A DNA stretch of 64,000 nucleotides, from NCBI GenBank assembly GCA_042434945.1, contig CP170191.1:4712001-4776000 (forward strand), in the 5' to 3' direction. Position 1 is the stretch's first letter. Each line of letters opens with the position of its first letter. Under the pieces are notes generated by a model. That model ran no database searches. It worked only from the letters and a program-made list of their open reading frames with translations, and was not told where the DNA came from. The position numbers and the translations under genes were made by a program. Positions 49,401 through 57,885 of this stretch are shown piece by piece. The stretch is from Escherichia hormaechei_A. Lineage in GTDB: Bacteria > Pseudomonadota > Gammaproteobacteria > Enterobacterales > Enterobacteriaceae.

Positions 49401-50214
49401 GCGCATCGTGGTGCACGATCTGCCGGAAAGCGCAGTAGGCGTCTCCAGCGATGTGGTGATGCTTAACGATAACCTGCAACCGGAAGAGCCGAAAACGGCG
49501 TCGATTCCGATTAACAGTAACCTGATTGTCCACGTTGGCAATAATGTGCGCATTGACGCCTTTGGCCTGAAAGCGCGGCTGACGGGCGATCTTAACGTCG
49601 TTCAGGACAAACAAGGGCTGGGCCTGAACGGGCAGATCAACATCCCTGAAGGGCGCTTCCATGCCTATGGTCAGGATCTGATTGTGCGTAAGGGTGAGTT
49701 ACTGTTCTCTGGTCCGCCGGATCAACCGTATCTTAATATTGAAGCTATTCGTAACCCGGATGCTACAGAAGACGACGTAATCGCCGGAGTTCGCGTCACT
49801 GGTCTGGCGGACGAACCGAAAGCGGAGATCTTCTCTGACCCGGCTATGTCGCAACAAGCTGCATTGTCTTATTTGCTACGTGGACAAGGGCTGGAGAGCG
49901 ATCAGAGCGACAGTGCGGCGATGACCTCAATGCTGATTGGCCTGGGGGTTGCGCAAAGTGGCCAGATTGTGGGTAAAATCGGCGAGACGTTTGGCGTAAG
50001 CAATTTAGCGCTCGACACCCAGGGAGTAGGCGACTCCTCCCAGGTAGTGGTCAGCGGCTATGTATTGCCAGGTCTGCAAGTGAAATACGGCGTGGGTATA
50101 TTTGACTCTATAGCAACACTCACGTTACGTTATCGCCTGATGCCTAAGCTATATCTGGAAGCCGTGTCTGGTGTAGACCAGGCACTGGATTTGCTCTATC
50201 AGTTCGAGTTTTAG
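46435..50214 (+). CDS. tamB: TamB, inner-membrane-anchored AsmA-like bridge protein
   Basis: A 1259-residue periplasm-spanning protein anchored by an N-terminal helix (about 8-28; GVVIVILLLLGSVAFLVGT) with a long beta-taco groove thought to move lipids between membranes, and a C-terminal DUF490 domain that contacts TamA (ends LDLLYQFEF). Translationally coupled to tamA (ATGA) and followed 2 bp later by ytfP. Full E. coli length and sequence. A 436-codon open frame on the other strand inside it is a shadow. Confidence 0.98.
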   Translation: MSLWKKISLGVVIVILLLLGSVAFLVGTTSGLHLVFKAADRWVPGLDIGKVTGGWRDLTLSDVRYEQPGVAVKAGNLHLAVGLECLWNSSVCINDLALKDIQVNIDSKKMPPSEQVEEEEDSGPLDLSTPYPITLTRVALDNVNIKIDDTTVSVMDFTSGLNWQEKTLTLKPTSLKGLLIALPKVAEVAQEEVVEPKIENPQPDEKPLGETLKDLFSRPVLPEMTDLHLPLNLNIEEFKGEQLRVTGDTDITVRTMLLKVSSIDGNTKLDALDIDSNQGIVNASGTAQLSDNWPVDITLNSTLNVEPLKGEKVKLKVGGALREQLEIGVNLSGPVDMDLRAQTRLAEAGLPLNVEVNSKQIYWPFTGEKQYQADDLKLKLTGKMTDYTLSMRTAVKGLEIPPATITLDAKGNEQQVNLDKLTVAALEGKTELKALLDWQQAISWRGELTLNGINTAKEIPEWPSKLNGLIKTRGSLYGGTWQMEVPELKLTGNVKQNKVNVDGTLKGNSYMQWMIPGLHLELGPNSAEVKGELGVKDLNLDATINAPGLDNALPGLGGTAKGLVKVRGTVEAPQLLADITARGLRWQELSVAQVRVEGDIKSTDQIAGKLDVRVEQISQPDVNINLVTLNAKGSEKQHELQLRIQGEPVSGQLNLAGSFDRKEERWKGTLSNTRFQTPVGPWSLTRDIALDYRNKEQKISIGPHCWLNPNAELCVPQTIDAGAEGRAVVNLNRFDLAMLKPFMPETTQASGIFTGKADVAWDTTKEGLPQGSITLSGRNVQVTQTVNDAALPVAFQTLNLTAELRNNRAELGWTIRLTNNGQFDGQVQVTDPQGRRNLGGNVNIRNFNLAMINPIFTRGEKAAGMVSANLRLGGDVQSPQLFGQLQVTGVDIDGNFMPFDMQPSQLAVNFNGMRSTLAGTVRTQQGEIYLNGDADWSQIENWRARVTAKGSKVRITVPPMVRMDVSPDVVFEATPNLFTLDGRVDVPWARIVVHDLPESAVGVSSDVVMLNDNLQPEEPKTASIPINSNLIVHVGNNVRIDAFGLKARLTGDLNVVQDKQGLGLNGQINIPEGRFHAYGQDLIVRKGELLFSGPPDQPYLNIEAIRNPDATEDDVIAGVRVTGLADEPKAEIFSDPAMSQQAALSYLLRGQGLESDQSDSAAMTSMLIGLGVAQSGQIVGKIGETFGVSNLALDTQGVGDSSQVVVSGYVLPGLQVKYGVGIFDSIATLTLRYRLMPKLYLEAVSGVDQALDLLYQFEF

Positions 50215-50216
50215 CA

Positions 50217-50558
50217 ATGCGAATATTTGTCTACGGCAGTTTACGCCACAAACAAGGCAACAGTCACTGGATGACCAATGCCCAGTTACTGGGCGATTTC
50301 AGTATCGATAACTACCAGTTGTATAGCCTGGGCCACTATCCAGGCGCAGTTCCGGGGAACGGAACAGTACACGGTGAAGTTTATCGTATTGACAACGCCA
50401 CGCTGGCCGAACTTGATGCCTTGCGCACCAGGGGCGGTGAATACGCGCGCCAGTTGATTCAGACGCCGTACGGGAGTGCATGGATGTACGTTTATCAACG
50501 ACCCGTCGATGGATTAAAGCTAATTGAAAGCGGCGACTGGTTAGACAGGGATAAGTAA
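50217..50558 (+). CDS. ytfP: YtfP, gamma-glutamylcyclotransferase-fold (GGACT) protein
   Basis: A 113-residue AIG2/GGCT-like protein with the substrate-loop motif VYGSLRHKQGNS at the N-terminus and a glutamate in the ELDALRTRGGEY segment. Exact substrate unproven. Starts 2 bp after the tamB stop, so it belongs to the tamAB operon. Matches E. coli. Confidence 0.95.
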   Translation: MRIFVYGSLRHKQGNSHWMTNAQLLGDFSIDNYQLYSLGHYPGAVPGNGTVHGEVYRIDNATLAELDALRTRGGEYARQLIQTPYGSAWMYVYQRPVDGLKLIESGDWLDRDK

Positions 50559-50569
50559 TAATAAAAGCA

Positions 50570-50594
50570 CGCCACCTTCGGGTGGCGTTGTTTT
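50570..50594 (+). terminator. terminator after ytfP
   Basis: CGCCACC-TTC-GGGTGGCG, followed by TTGTTTTATG; closes the tamA-tamB-ytfP operon. Confidence 0.8.
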
Positions 50595-50770
50595 ATGCGA
50601 TGTATCTCGCGATTTTTTTTTGTAACTTTTCCATCTTTTGCTTTTCTCTCCGAGCCGCTTTCCATATCTGCAATCGCATAAAAAACTCTGCTGGCGTTCA
50701 CAAATGTGCAGGGGTAAAACGTTTCCTGTAGCACCGTGAGTTATACTTTGTATAACTTAAGGAGGTGCAG

Positions 50771-51022
50771 ATGCGTATTACCATAAAAAGATGGGGGAAC
50801 AGTGCAGGTATGGTCATTCCCAATATCGTAATGAAAGAACTTAACTTACAGCCGGGGCAGAGCGTGGAAGCGCAGGTGAGCAACAACCAACTGATTCTGA
50901 CACCCATCTCCAGGCGCTACTCGCTTGATGAACTGCTGGCACAGTGTGACATGAACGCCGCGGAACTTAGCGAGCAGGATGTCTGGGGTAAATCCACCCC
51001 TGCGGGTGACGAAATATGGTAA
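50771..51022 (+). CDS. chpS: ChpS antitoxin (MazE/AbrB-like)
   Basis: An 83-residue antitoxin with an N-terminal SpoVT/AbrB DNA-binding fold (MRITIKRWGNSAGMVIPN) and a C-terminal toxin-wrapping tail. AAGGAGGTGC precedes it; ATG 50771 is used rather than the in-frame GTG/ATG start two codons earlier, following E. coli. It overlaps chpB by 7 bp and represses the operon together with ChpB. Confidence 0.96.
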   Translation: MRITIKRWGNSAGMVIPNIVMKELNLQPGQSVEAQVSNNQLILTPISRRYSLDELLAQCDMNAAELSEQDVWGKSTPAGDEIW

Positions 51023-51366
51023 AGAAAAGTGAATTTGAACGGGGAGACATTGTGCTGGTTGGCTTTGATCCAGCAAGCGGCCATGAACAGCAAGGTGCTG
51101 GTCGACCTGCGCTTGTGCTCTCCGTTCAAGCCTTTAATCAACTGGGAATGACGCTGGTGGCCCCCATTACGCAGGGCGGAAATTTTGCCCGTTATGCCGG
51201 ATTTAGCGTTCCTTTACATTGCGAAGAAGGCGATGTGCACGGCGTGGTGCTGGTGAATCAGGTGCGGATGATGGATCTACGCGCCCGGCTGGCAAAGCGT
51301 ATTGGTCTGGCTGCGGATGAGGTGGTGGAAGAGGCGTTATTACGCTTGCAGGCGGTGGTGGAATAA
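51016..51366 (+). CDS. chpB: ChpB toxin, MazF-family mRNA endoribonuclease
   Basis: A 116-residue PemK/MazF-type RNase (FERGDIVLVGFDPASGHEQQGAGRPALVLS, APITQGG, GVVLVNQVRMMDL) that cuts mRNA at ACY-like sites in E. coli. It overlaps the 3' end of chpS (7 bp), the standard antitoxin-first layout. Matches E. coli with a substitution near MMDLRARLAK. Confidence 0.96.
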   Translation: MVKKSEFERGDIVLVGFDPASGHEQQGAGRPALVLSVQAFNQLGMTLVAPITQGGNFARYAGFSVPLHCEEGDVHGVVLVNQVRMMDLRARLAKRIGLAADEVVEEALLRLQAVVE

Positions 51367-51442
51367 GGTGTGTTTATTTATCGCGGGAAAAAAACCCTTA
51401 CTAACCGAAGCCCGGTGTTCAGGGTTATTGCGCTATAAGAAC

Positions 51443-51973
51443 TTATTTATTCTTTGCGCGCTCGAAGGAGGCAACGATTTCAGCTTTAGCGGCTTCTGCG
51501 TTTTCCCAACCTTCAACTTTCACCCACTTGCCTTTTTCGAGGTCTTTGTAGTGCTCGAAGAAGTGAGCGATCTGCGCTTTCAGCAGCTCTGGCAGATCGT
51601 TAACGTCTTTAATGTGATCGTATTCTTTGCTCAGCTTGGTGTGCGGAACAGCAATCAGTTTCGCATCTTCACCGGCTTCGTCGGTCATTTTCAGAACGCC
51701 AACCGGACGGCAACGGATCACAGAACCCGGCTGCAGCGGGTACGGAGTCGGGACCAGTACGTCAACCGGGTCACCGTCCAGAGACAGAGTGTGGTTGATA
51801 TAGCCGTAGTTGCACGGATAGAACATCGCGGTGGACATGAAGCGGTCAACGAACAGTGCGCCGCTCTCTTTGTCGATTTCGTATTTGATCGGATCTGCGT
51901 TAGCCGGGATCTCAATAACAACGTAGATGTCTTCCGGCAGATCTTTACCCGCAGGGACGTTGAGTAAGCTCAT
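51443..51973 (-). CDS. ppa: Ppa, inorganic pyrophosphatase
   Basis: Family I pyrophosphatase, 176 residues. The catalytic acidic motif DGDPVDVLVPTPYPL and the Lys/Glu residues of NYGYINHTLS are present. It removes the PPi made by biosynthesis. AAAGGAAACAGAC precedes the ATG at 51973. Convergent with chpB. Matches E. coli. Confidence 0.98.
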   Translation of the reverse strand: MSLLNVPAGKDLPEDIYVVIEIPANADPIKYEIDKESGALFVDRFMSTAMFYPCNYGYINHTLSLDGDPVDVLVPTPYPLQPGSVIRCRPVGVLKMTDEAGEDAKLIAVPHTKLSKEYDHIKDVNDLPELLKAQIAHFFEHYKDLEKGKWVKVEGWENAEAAKAEIVASFERAKNK

Positions 51974-52282
51974 GTCTGTTTCCTTTAAAAATATGTGGCA
52001 AACAAGTGCCGAGTATTATAGCCAACTCGCGCCGAATGTCTTCGCTTGTTTTCGTCTTCATTTTCCTTTTTCGCCAGTTTTAAGACGGTATACAGAGCAG
52101 GAAAATCCATAACCGTAGCCGCATTTTTCATAGTGAGATGAAAGCGATTACAAACTTGTGATTAACGTTTTATTTACTTTTATGAAGTGTGATGTAACGC
52201 AATCCGTTACATAACGAATTGTCTATAGTTTTTCCGCGAACATCTTTTCACCAATAATAATTACCCCGACGAGGACAACCCT
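51974..52282 (+). promoter_or_regulatory. ppa-ytfQ spacer with GalR/GalS-like operator
   Basis: 309 bp with no gene, carrying divergent promoters of ppa and ytfQ. TGAAAGCGATTACA at 52139-52152 fits the GalR/GalS half-consensus TGNAANCGNTTNCA, which suits a galactofuranose transporter. GACGAGGACAACC precedes the ytfQ start. Confidence 0.6.
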
Positions 52283-53239
52283 ATGTGGAAACGCTTACTT
52301 GTAGTCTCTGCAGTCTCGGCAGCCATGTCGTCTATGGCGTTGGCCGCTCCATTAACCGTAGGATTTTCGCAGGTCGGATCGGAATCCGGCTGGCGCGCTG
52401 CAGAAACCAATGTGGCGAAAAGTGAGGCCGAAAAACGCGGAATTACGCTGAAAATTGCCGATGGTCAGCAAAAGCAGGAAAACCAGATTAAAGCGGTACG
52501 TTCCTTCGTCGCGCAAGGGGTGGATGCGATCTTTATCGCTCCGGTGGTCGCGACAGGTTGGGAACCGGTATTAAAAGAGGCGAAAGATGCCGAAATCCCG
52601 GTCTTCTTGCTCGACCGTTCCATCGATGTGAAAGACAAATCTCTCTATATGACCACCGTTACTGCCGACAACATCCTCGAAGGTAAGTTGATCGGTGACT
52701 GGCTGGTAAAAGAAGTGAATGGCAAACCATGCAACGTGGTGGAGCTGCAGGGCACCGTTGGGGCCAGCGTCGCCATTGACCGTAAGAAAGGCTTTGCCGA
52801 AGCCATTAAGAATGCGCCAAATATCAAAATCATCCGCTCGCAGTCAGGTGACTTCACCCGCAGTAAAGGCAAAGAAGTCATGGAGAGCTTTATCAAAGCG
52901 GAAAACAACGGCAAAAACATCTGCATGGTTTACGCCCATAACGACGACATGGTGATTGGTGCAATTCAGGCAATTAAAGAAGCGGGCCTGAAACCGGGCA
53001 AAGATATCCTCACGGGTTCCATTGACGGTGTACCGGACATCTACAAAGCGATGATTGATGGCGAGGCGAACGCCAGCGTTGAACTGACGCCGAATATGGC
53101 AGGTCCCGCCTTCGACGCGCTGGAGAAATACAAAAAAGACGGCACCATGCCTGAAAAGCTGACGTTAACCAAATCCACCCTTTACCTGCCTGATACCGCA
53201 AAAGAAGAGTTAGAGAAGAAGAAAAATATGGGGTATTGA
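52283..53239 (+). CDS. ytfQ: YtfQ (GafA), galactofuranose-binding protein
   Basis: Periplasmic sugar-binding protein of the LacI/RbsB-like family, 318 residues, with signal peptide MWKRLLVVSAVSAAMSSMALA-A. It delivers galactofuranose to YtfRT-YjfF. Matches E. coli. A REP element separates it from ytfR, a common way to give the binding protein more stable mRNA than the rest of the operon. Confidence 0.97.
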   Translation: MWKRLLVVSAVSAAMSSMALAAPLTVGFSQVGSESGWRAAETNVAKSEAEKRGITLKIADGQQKQENQIKAVRSFVAQGVDAIFIAPVVATGWEPVLKEAKDAEIPVFLLDRSIDVKDKSLYMTTVTADNILEGKLIGDWLVKEVNGKPCNVVELQGTVGASVAIDRKKGFAEAIKNAPNIKIIRSQSGDFTRSKGKEVMESFIKAENNGKNICMVYAHNDDMVIGAIQAIKEAGLKPGKDILTGSIDGVPDIYKAMIDGEANASVELTPNMAGPAFDALEKYKKDGTMPEKLTLTKSTLYLPDTAKEELEKKKNMGY

Positions 53240-53262
53240 GGGTTGCTATGCCTGATGCCGAT

Positions 53263-53350
53263 TCGTAGGCCGGATAAGGCGCTCGCGCCGCATCCGGCGA
53301 TGGTGCACTGAAGCCTGATGCGACGCTTACCGCGTCTTATCATGCCTACT
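53263..53350. repeat. E. coli-type REP pair
   Basis: GTAGGCCGGATAAGGCGCTCGCGCC..GCATCCGGC, then GCCTGATGCGACGCTTACCGCGTCTTATCATGCCTAC, in the ytfQ-ytfR gap. Confidence 0.85.
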
Positions 53351-53378
53351 GGGAGCACGCTTTACACCGGGGGAAACC

Positions 53379-54881
53379 ATGACGACCGACCAACACCAGG
53401 AGATCCTCCGCACCGAAGGATTAAGTAAATTTTTCCCCGGCGTCAAAGCGTTAGACAACGTTGATTTCAGCCTGCGCCGTGGCGAAATCATGGCGCTGCT
53501 CGGTGAAAACGGGGCAGGAAAATCAACGCTAATCAAAGCATTAACTGGTGTATACCACGCCGATCGCGGCACCATCTGGCTGGAAGGCCAGGCTATCTCA
53601 CCGAAAAATACCGCCCACGCGCAACAACTCGGCATTGGCACCGTCTATCAGGAAGTCAACCTGCTACCCAATATGTCGGTCGCTGATAATCTATTTATAG
53701 GCCGCGAACCCAAACGCTTCGGCCTTCTACGCCGCAAAGAGATGGAAAAGCGCGCCACCGAACTGATGGCATCTTACGGTTTCTCCCTCGACGTGCGCGA
53801 ACCGCTCAACCGTTTTTCGGTGGCGATGCAGCAAATCGTCGCTATTTGCCGGGCTATCGATCTCTCTGCCAAAGTGCTGATCCTCGATGAACCCACCGCC
53901 AGTCTCGACACCCAGGAAGTGGAGTTACTGTTTGACCTGATGCGTCAGTTGCGCGATCGCGGCGTCAGCCTGATTTTTGTCACTCACTTTCTCGATCAGG
54001 TCTATCAGGTCAGCGATCGGATCACCGTCTTACGCAACGGCAGTTTCGTAGGCTGTCGGGAAACGTGCGAGCTACCGCAGATCGAACTGGTAAAAATGAT
54101 GCTGGGGCGCGAGCTGGATACCCACGCGCTACAGCGTGCCGGGCGAACATTGTTGAGCGACAAACCCGTTGCCGCGTTCAAAAATTACGGCAAAAAAGGA
54201 ACGATCGCACCGTTTGATCTCGAAGTACGCCCCGGCGAGATCGTCGGTCTGGCTGGCTTGCTGGGATCAGGACGTACCGAAACCGCCGAAGTGATCTTCG
54301 GTATCAAACCTGCTGACAGCGGCACTGCGTTGATCAAAGGCAAACCGCAAACCCTGCGATCGCCACATCAGGCGTCGGTACTGGGTATCGGCTTCTGCCC
54401 GGAAGACAGGAAAACCGATGGCATCATCGCCGCTGCCTCGGTGCGGGAAAATATCATCCTCGCGCTACAGGCCCAGCGCGGCTGGCTGCGACCGATCTCC
54501 CGCAAAGAACAGCAAGAGATTGCCGAACGCTTTATCCGCCAGCTTGGCATTCGCACCCCTTCCACTGAACAACCGATTGAATTTCTCTCCGGCGGCAATC
54601 AGCAAAAAGTGCTGCTCTCTCGCTGGCTGCTGACTCGTCCGCAATTTCTGATCCTCGACGAGCCAACGCGTGGAATTGACGTTGGTGCGCACGCCGAGAT
54701 CATCCGCCTGATTGAAATGCTATGCGCCGATGGTCTGGCGCTGCTGGTGATCTCCTCCGAACTGGAAGAACTGGTGGGCTATGCCGACCGGGTGATCATC
54801 ATGCGCGATCGCAAACAGGTGGCGGAGATCCCGCTGGCAGAGCTTTCCGTTCCGGCGATCATGAACGCCATTGCGGCGTAA
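53379..54881 (+). CDS. ytfR: YtfR (GafB), sugar ABC transporter ATPase
   Basis: A 500-residue double ATP-binding-cassette protein. The N-terminal cassette has Walker A GENGAGKST and Walker B LILDEPTAS. The C-terminal cassette has the degenerate GLLGSGRTE loop, the LSGGNQQKV signature and LILDEPTRGIDVG, typical of RbsA/MglA-type transporters. Energises galactofuranose import. ytfT begins 10 bp after its stop. Confidence 0.97.
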   Translation: MTTDQHQEILRTEGLSKFFPGVKALDNVDFSLRRGEIMALLGENGAGKSTLIKALTGVYHADRGTIWLEGQAISPKNTAHAQQLGIGTVYQEVNLLPNMSVADNLFIGREPKRFGLLRRKEMEKRATELMASYGFSLDVREPLNRFSVAMQQIVAICRAIDLSAKVLILDEPTASLDTQEVELLFDLMRQLRDRGVSLIFVTHFLDQVYQVSDRITVLRNGSFVGCRETCELPQIELVKMMLGRELDTHALQRAGRTLLSDKPVAAFKNYGKKGTIAPFDLEVRPGEIVGLAGLLGSGRTETAEVIFGIKPADSGTALIKGKPQTLRSPHQASVLGIGFCPEDRKTDGIIAAASVRENIILALQAQRGWLRPISRKEQQEIAERFIRQLGIRTPSTEQPIEFLSGGNQQKVLLSRWLLTRPQFLILDEPTRGIDVGAHAEIIRLIEMLCADGLALLVISSELEELVGYADRVIIMRDRKQVAEIPLAELSVPAIMNAIAA

Positions 54882-54891
54882 GGAGAACAGT

Positions 54892-55917
54892 GTGATGCCT
54901 CAATCTCTTCCGGACACCACTACGCCAAAAAGGCGCTTTCGCTGGCCGACGGGGATGCCGCAGCTGGTAGCACTATTGCTGGTGCTGCTGGTCGATAGCC
55001 TGGTAGCCCCGCATTTCTGGCAGGTGGTGCTTCAGGATGGGCGTTTGTTCGGTAGCCCCATAGACATTCTTAACCGTGCAGCTCCCGTTGCGTTACTGGC
55101 GATTGGCATGACGCTGGTGATCGCCACCGGTGGGATTGATCTCTCCGTAGGGGCGGTGATGGCTATCGCCGGAGCCACAACGGCTGCGATGACGGTCGCG
55201 GGATTCAGCCTGCCGATTGTTTTGTTAAGCGCCCTGGGCACCGGCATCCTGGCGGGATTGTGGAACGGCATACTGGTAGCGATCCTCAAAATTCAGCCGT
55301 TTGTCGCCACTCTGATCCTGATGGTCGCCGGGCGCGGCGTGGCGCAACTGATCACCGCCGGGCAGATCGTCACGTTTAACTCGCCGGATCTCTCATGGTT
55401 CGGCAGTGGATCGCTGTTGTTCCTGCCAACGCCGGTCATTATCGCGGTGCTGACGCTTATCCTGTTCTGGCTGTTGACCCGCAAAACGGCGCTGGGGATG
55501 TTTATCGAAGCCGTTGGTATCAACATTCGGGCGGCAAAAAATGCCGGGGTAAACACGCGGATCATCGTCATGCTTACCTACGTGTTGAGCGGGCTGTGTG
55601 CGGCGATTGCGGGCATTATCGTGGCGGCGGATATTCGCGGTGCCGATGCCAATAACGCCGGGTTATGGCTGGAGCTGGACGCCATTCTCGCGGTGGTGAT
55701 TGGCGGCGGATCGCTGATGGGCGGGCGCTTTAACCTGCTACTTTCGGTGGTGGGGGCGCTGATTATTCAGGGGATGAACACCGGAATTTTGCTTTCGGGC
55801 TTTCCGCCAGAGATGAACCAGGTTGTAAAAGCGGTGGTGGTTCTTTGCGTGCTGATTGTCCAGTCGCAACGCTTTATCAGTCTGATTAAAGGAGTACGTA
55901 GCCGTGATAAAACGTAA
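54892..55917 (+). CDS. ytfT: YtfT (GafC), sugar ABC transporter permease
   Basis: A 341-residue permease of the RbsC/AraH family with 8-10 helices (GMTLVIATGGIDLSVGAVMAIAG). The start is taken as GTG 54892, giving Met-Met-Pro-Gln as in E. coli; ATG 54895 directly after it is the alternative. AAGGAG precedes both. Overlaps yjfF by 14 bp. Confidence 0.95.
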   Translation: MMPQSLPDTTTPKRRFRWPTGMPQLVALLLVLLVDSLVAPHFWQVVLQDGRLFGSPIDILNRAAPVALLAIGMTLVIATGGIDLSVGAVMAIAGATTAAMTVAGFSLPIVLLSALGTGILAGLWNGILVAILKIQPFVATLILMVAGRGVAQLITAGQIVTFNSPDLSWFGSGSLLFLPTPVIIAVLTLILFWLLTRKTALGMFIEAVGINIRAAKNAGVNTRIIVMLTYVLSGLCAAIAGIIVAADIRGADANNAGLWLELDAILAVVIGGGSLMGGRFNLLLSVVGALIIQGMNTGILLSGFPPEMNQVVKAVVVLCVLIVQSQRFISLIKGVRSRDKT

Positions 55918-57001
55918 TTTGCCACTGATGATCACCATCGGCGTCTTTGTGTTGGGTTATCTTTACTGCCTGACCCAGTTTCCCGGTTTTGCTTCCACAA
56001 GAGTGATCTGCAATATCCTGACCGATAACGCCTTTCTTGGGATCATTGCCGTTGGCATGACCTTTGTGATCCTCTCCGGTGGGATCGATCTCTCCGTCGG
56101 TTCGGTGATCGCCTTTACCGGCGTGTTTCTGGCAAAAGTGATTGGAGATTTCGGTCTCTCACCGCTGCTGGCGTTTCCGCTGGTGCTGGTGATGGGCTGT
56201 GCCTTCGGCGCATTTATGGGGCTTTTGATCGACGCCCTGAAGATCCCGGCATTTATCATTACCCTTGCAGGGATGTTCTTTTTGCGCGGTGTCAGCTATC
56301 TCATCTCAGAAGAGTCGATCCCGATAAACCATCCTGTTTATGACACGCTCTCAAGCCTTGTATGGAAAATCCCTGGCGGCGGTCGCTTAAGTGCGATGGG
56401 GCTGCTGATGCTGGCGGTGGTGGTTATCGGCATATTCCTCGCGCATCGTACCCGTTTTGGTAATCAGGTATACGCCATTGGCGGCAATGCGACGTCGGCA
56501 AACCTGATGGGGATTTCTACCCGTAGCACTACTATTCGCATTTATATGCTCTCCACCGGACTGGCAACGCTGGCGGGGATTGTCTTCTCGATTTATACCC
56601 AGGCCGGATATGCGCTGGCGGGCGTAGGTGTGGAACTGGACGCTATCGCCTCAGTGGTGATTGGCGGTACGCTTTTGAGCGGTGGCGTTGGAACGGTATT
56701 AGGGACGCTTTTTGGCGTGGCGATTCAGGGACTGATTCAGACTTACATAAACTTTGATGGCACGCTGAGCTCATGGTGGACGAAAATCGCCATCGGTATT
56801 TTGTTGTTTATTTTTATAGCATTACAGCGTGGGTTAACGGTGCTGTGGGAGAATCGTCAGAGTTCGCCAGTGACAAGAGTCAATTCCGGTAGCGGCCGAT
56901 ATTCTTTTTTTATGCCCAGAAATATCTCGCTACCGGAAATAACATCATGCTTAAAACGCTATCGATTCGTACCGGCTTGCTCTCTTTACTGGCCGTTATG
57001 A
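55904..57001 (+). CDS. yjfF: YjfF (GafD), sugar ABC permease with altered C-terminus
   Basis: Second RbsC-type permease of the galactofuranose importer (GMTFVILSGGIDLSVGSVIAFTG). It starts with GTG 55904 inside ytfT. Residues 1-328 match E. coli YjfF (331 residues, ending VTRVNIAQ as I recall). Here the frame leaves that sequence after VTRVN and adds 37 unrelated residues (SGSGRYSFFMPRN...SLYWPL), read from the upstream region and first codons of the inserted chemoreceptor fragment. All membrane segments are kept, so function may survive. A sequence like the lost ending (TCAACATTGCGCAGCAATAA) is found on the far side of the insert at 57889-57908. Confidence 0.93.
   Translation: MIKRNLPLMITIGVFVLGYLYCLTQFPGFASTRVICNILTDNAFLGIIAVGMTFVILSGGIDLSVGSVIAFTGVFLAKVIGDFGLSPLLAFPLVLVMGCAFGAFMGLLIDALKIPAFIITLAGMFFLRGVSYLISEESIPINHPVYDTLSSLVWKIPGGGRLSAMGLLMLAVVVIGIFLAHRTRFGNQVYAIGGNATSANLMGISTRSTTIRIYMLSTGLATLAGIVFSIYTQAGYALAGVGVELDAIASVVIGGTLLSGGVGTVLGTLFGVAIQGLIQTYINFDGTLSSWWTKIAIGILLFIFIALQRGLTVLWENRQSSPVTRVNSGSGRYSFFMPRNISLPEITSCLKRYRFVPACSLYWPL
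56871..56883 (+). repeat. left copy of an imperfect repeat flanking the chemoreceptor fragment
   Basis: TGACAAGAGTCAA at the left junction matches TCACAAGATCAA at 57881-57892 at the right junction, differing by one substitution and one missing base. The fragment lies between them. The pair may be a damaged target duplication or the two halves of the original yjfF end. Confidence 0.55.
56895..56902 (+). promoter_or_regulatory. remnant sigma-28 -10 box without its -35
   Basis: GCCGATAT fits the flagellar -10 box. The position where the -35 box should start (56876-56883) holds AGAGTCAA, which is yjfF coding sequence and not TAAA. The junction appears to have cut the promoter in two. Confidence 0.55.
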
Positions 57002-57885
57002 CCCTTCTGCTGCTGATTGTCAGCGGCATCGGCATTTATGCCCTTACACAAAGTTCCGCTTCTCTCCAGCGCATCAATCATCTTCAGGGTGAACAGATGG
57101 TGCAGCTGAATGCCGGCTATACGCTGATCCTGCGCGCGCGTAACGAAGCGGGGCAGGCCGTTCGCATGATGGAGGTCGGCCTGCTGGACGATGCGGCCAG
57201 GGCGGTCAAAACCATTAACCAGGAAGTGGCGCTGGCACAGAAAACGCTGAAGGACGTGATTGGCAGCGGCGTGGCGGATGAGCAGGGGCAAAAGCTGCTG
57301 GATAACGTTGCCGCGAGTCTGGCGGTGTACAACCAGCAGGGTATCAGCCCGATGCTGAAAGCCCTGAACGAGCAAAGCGCGGACAGCTATTACGATCTGC
57401 TGGAAAACAAGCTGGTCCCGGTGGCGAAGCAGTTTGATAACGATATGCAGGCGTTCCAGGCATGGAGCGAGGCGCGCGGTAAAGCGGAGGTGAGCGCCGT
57501 GCAGGCGAGTAAAACCCGCGTGCTGATCCTGATTATCGTCGCGGCGCTGCTGACGGCTGGCATTATCGTGCTGGCCTGGCTGGTGCTGCGCCATATGCTG
57601 CTCAAGCCGCTTTCAGCCTCGATTGCCCAGCTGGAACATGTGGCGGCCGGGGATTTAACCCATACCCTGAACGCGCCGGCGAGCCAGGAATTTAATCGCC
57701 TTAACGCGGCGATCGAAGGGATGCGCCAGTCGCTGATGGACTCGGTTCTGCGGGTGCGTGACGCCAGCTCGCAGATTGATACCGGCAGCCGCGAGCTGAC
57801 GGCCGGGAATATGAACCTGGCCCAGCGCACGGAATCCACCGCCACCTCGCTGGAGCAGACGGCCGCCAGCATGGAAGAGATCACA
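56947..57885 (+). pseudogene. truncated methyl-accepting chemotaxis protein
   Basis: About 312 codons of a Tar/Tsr-type chemoreceptor: membrane segment (about 12-33), periplasmic four-helix bundle, second membrane segment (about 188-212), HAMP, and the first methylation helix (LAQRTESTATSLEQTAASMEEI). Similarity stops there, before the kinase-contact tip and NWETF tail. The frame runs on to 58188 only by reading the antisense of fbp, so the last 101 residues are not chemoreceptor. It cannot signal through CheA. It is the third chemoreceptor in the window, and again not an E. coli gene at this place. Confidence 0.88.

Noticed and set aside
48352..49662. Long open frame (436 codons) on the minus strand inside tamB
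   Set aside because: Antisense shadow of a conserved E. coli gene in GC-rich codon usage; no start signal or recognisable domain.
50698..50907. Minus-strand open frame over chpS
   Set aside because: Overlaps a recognised antitoxin gene and has no independent support.
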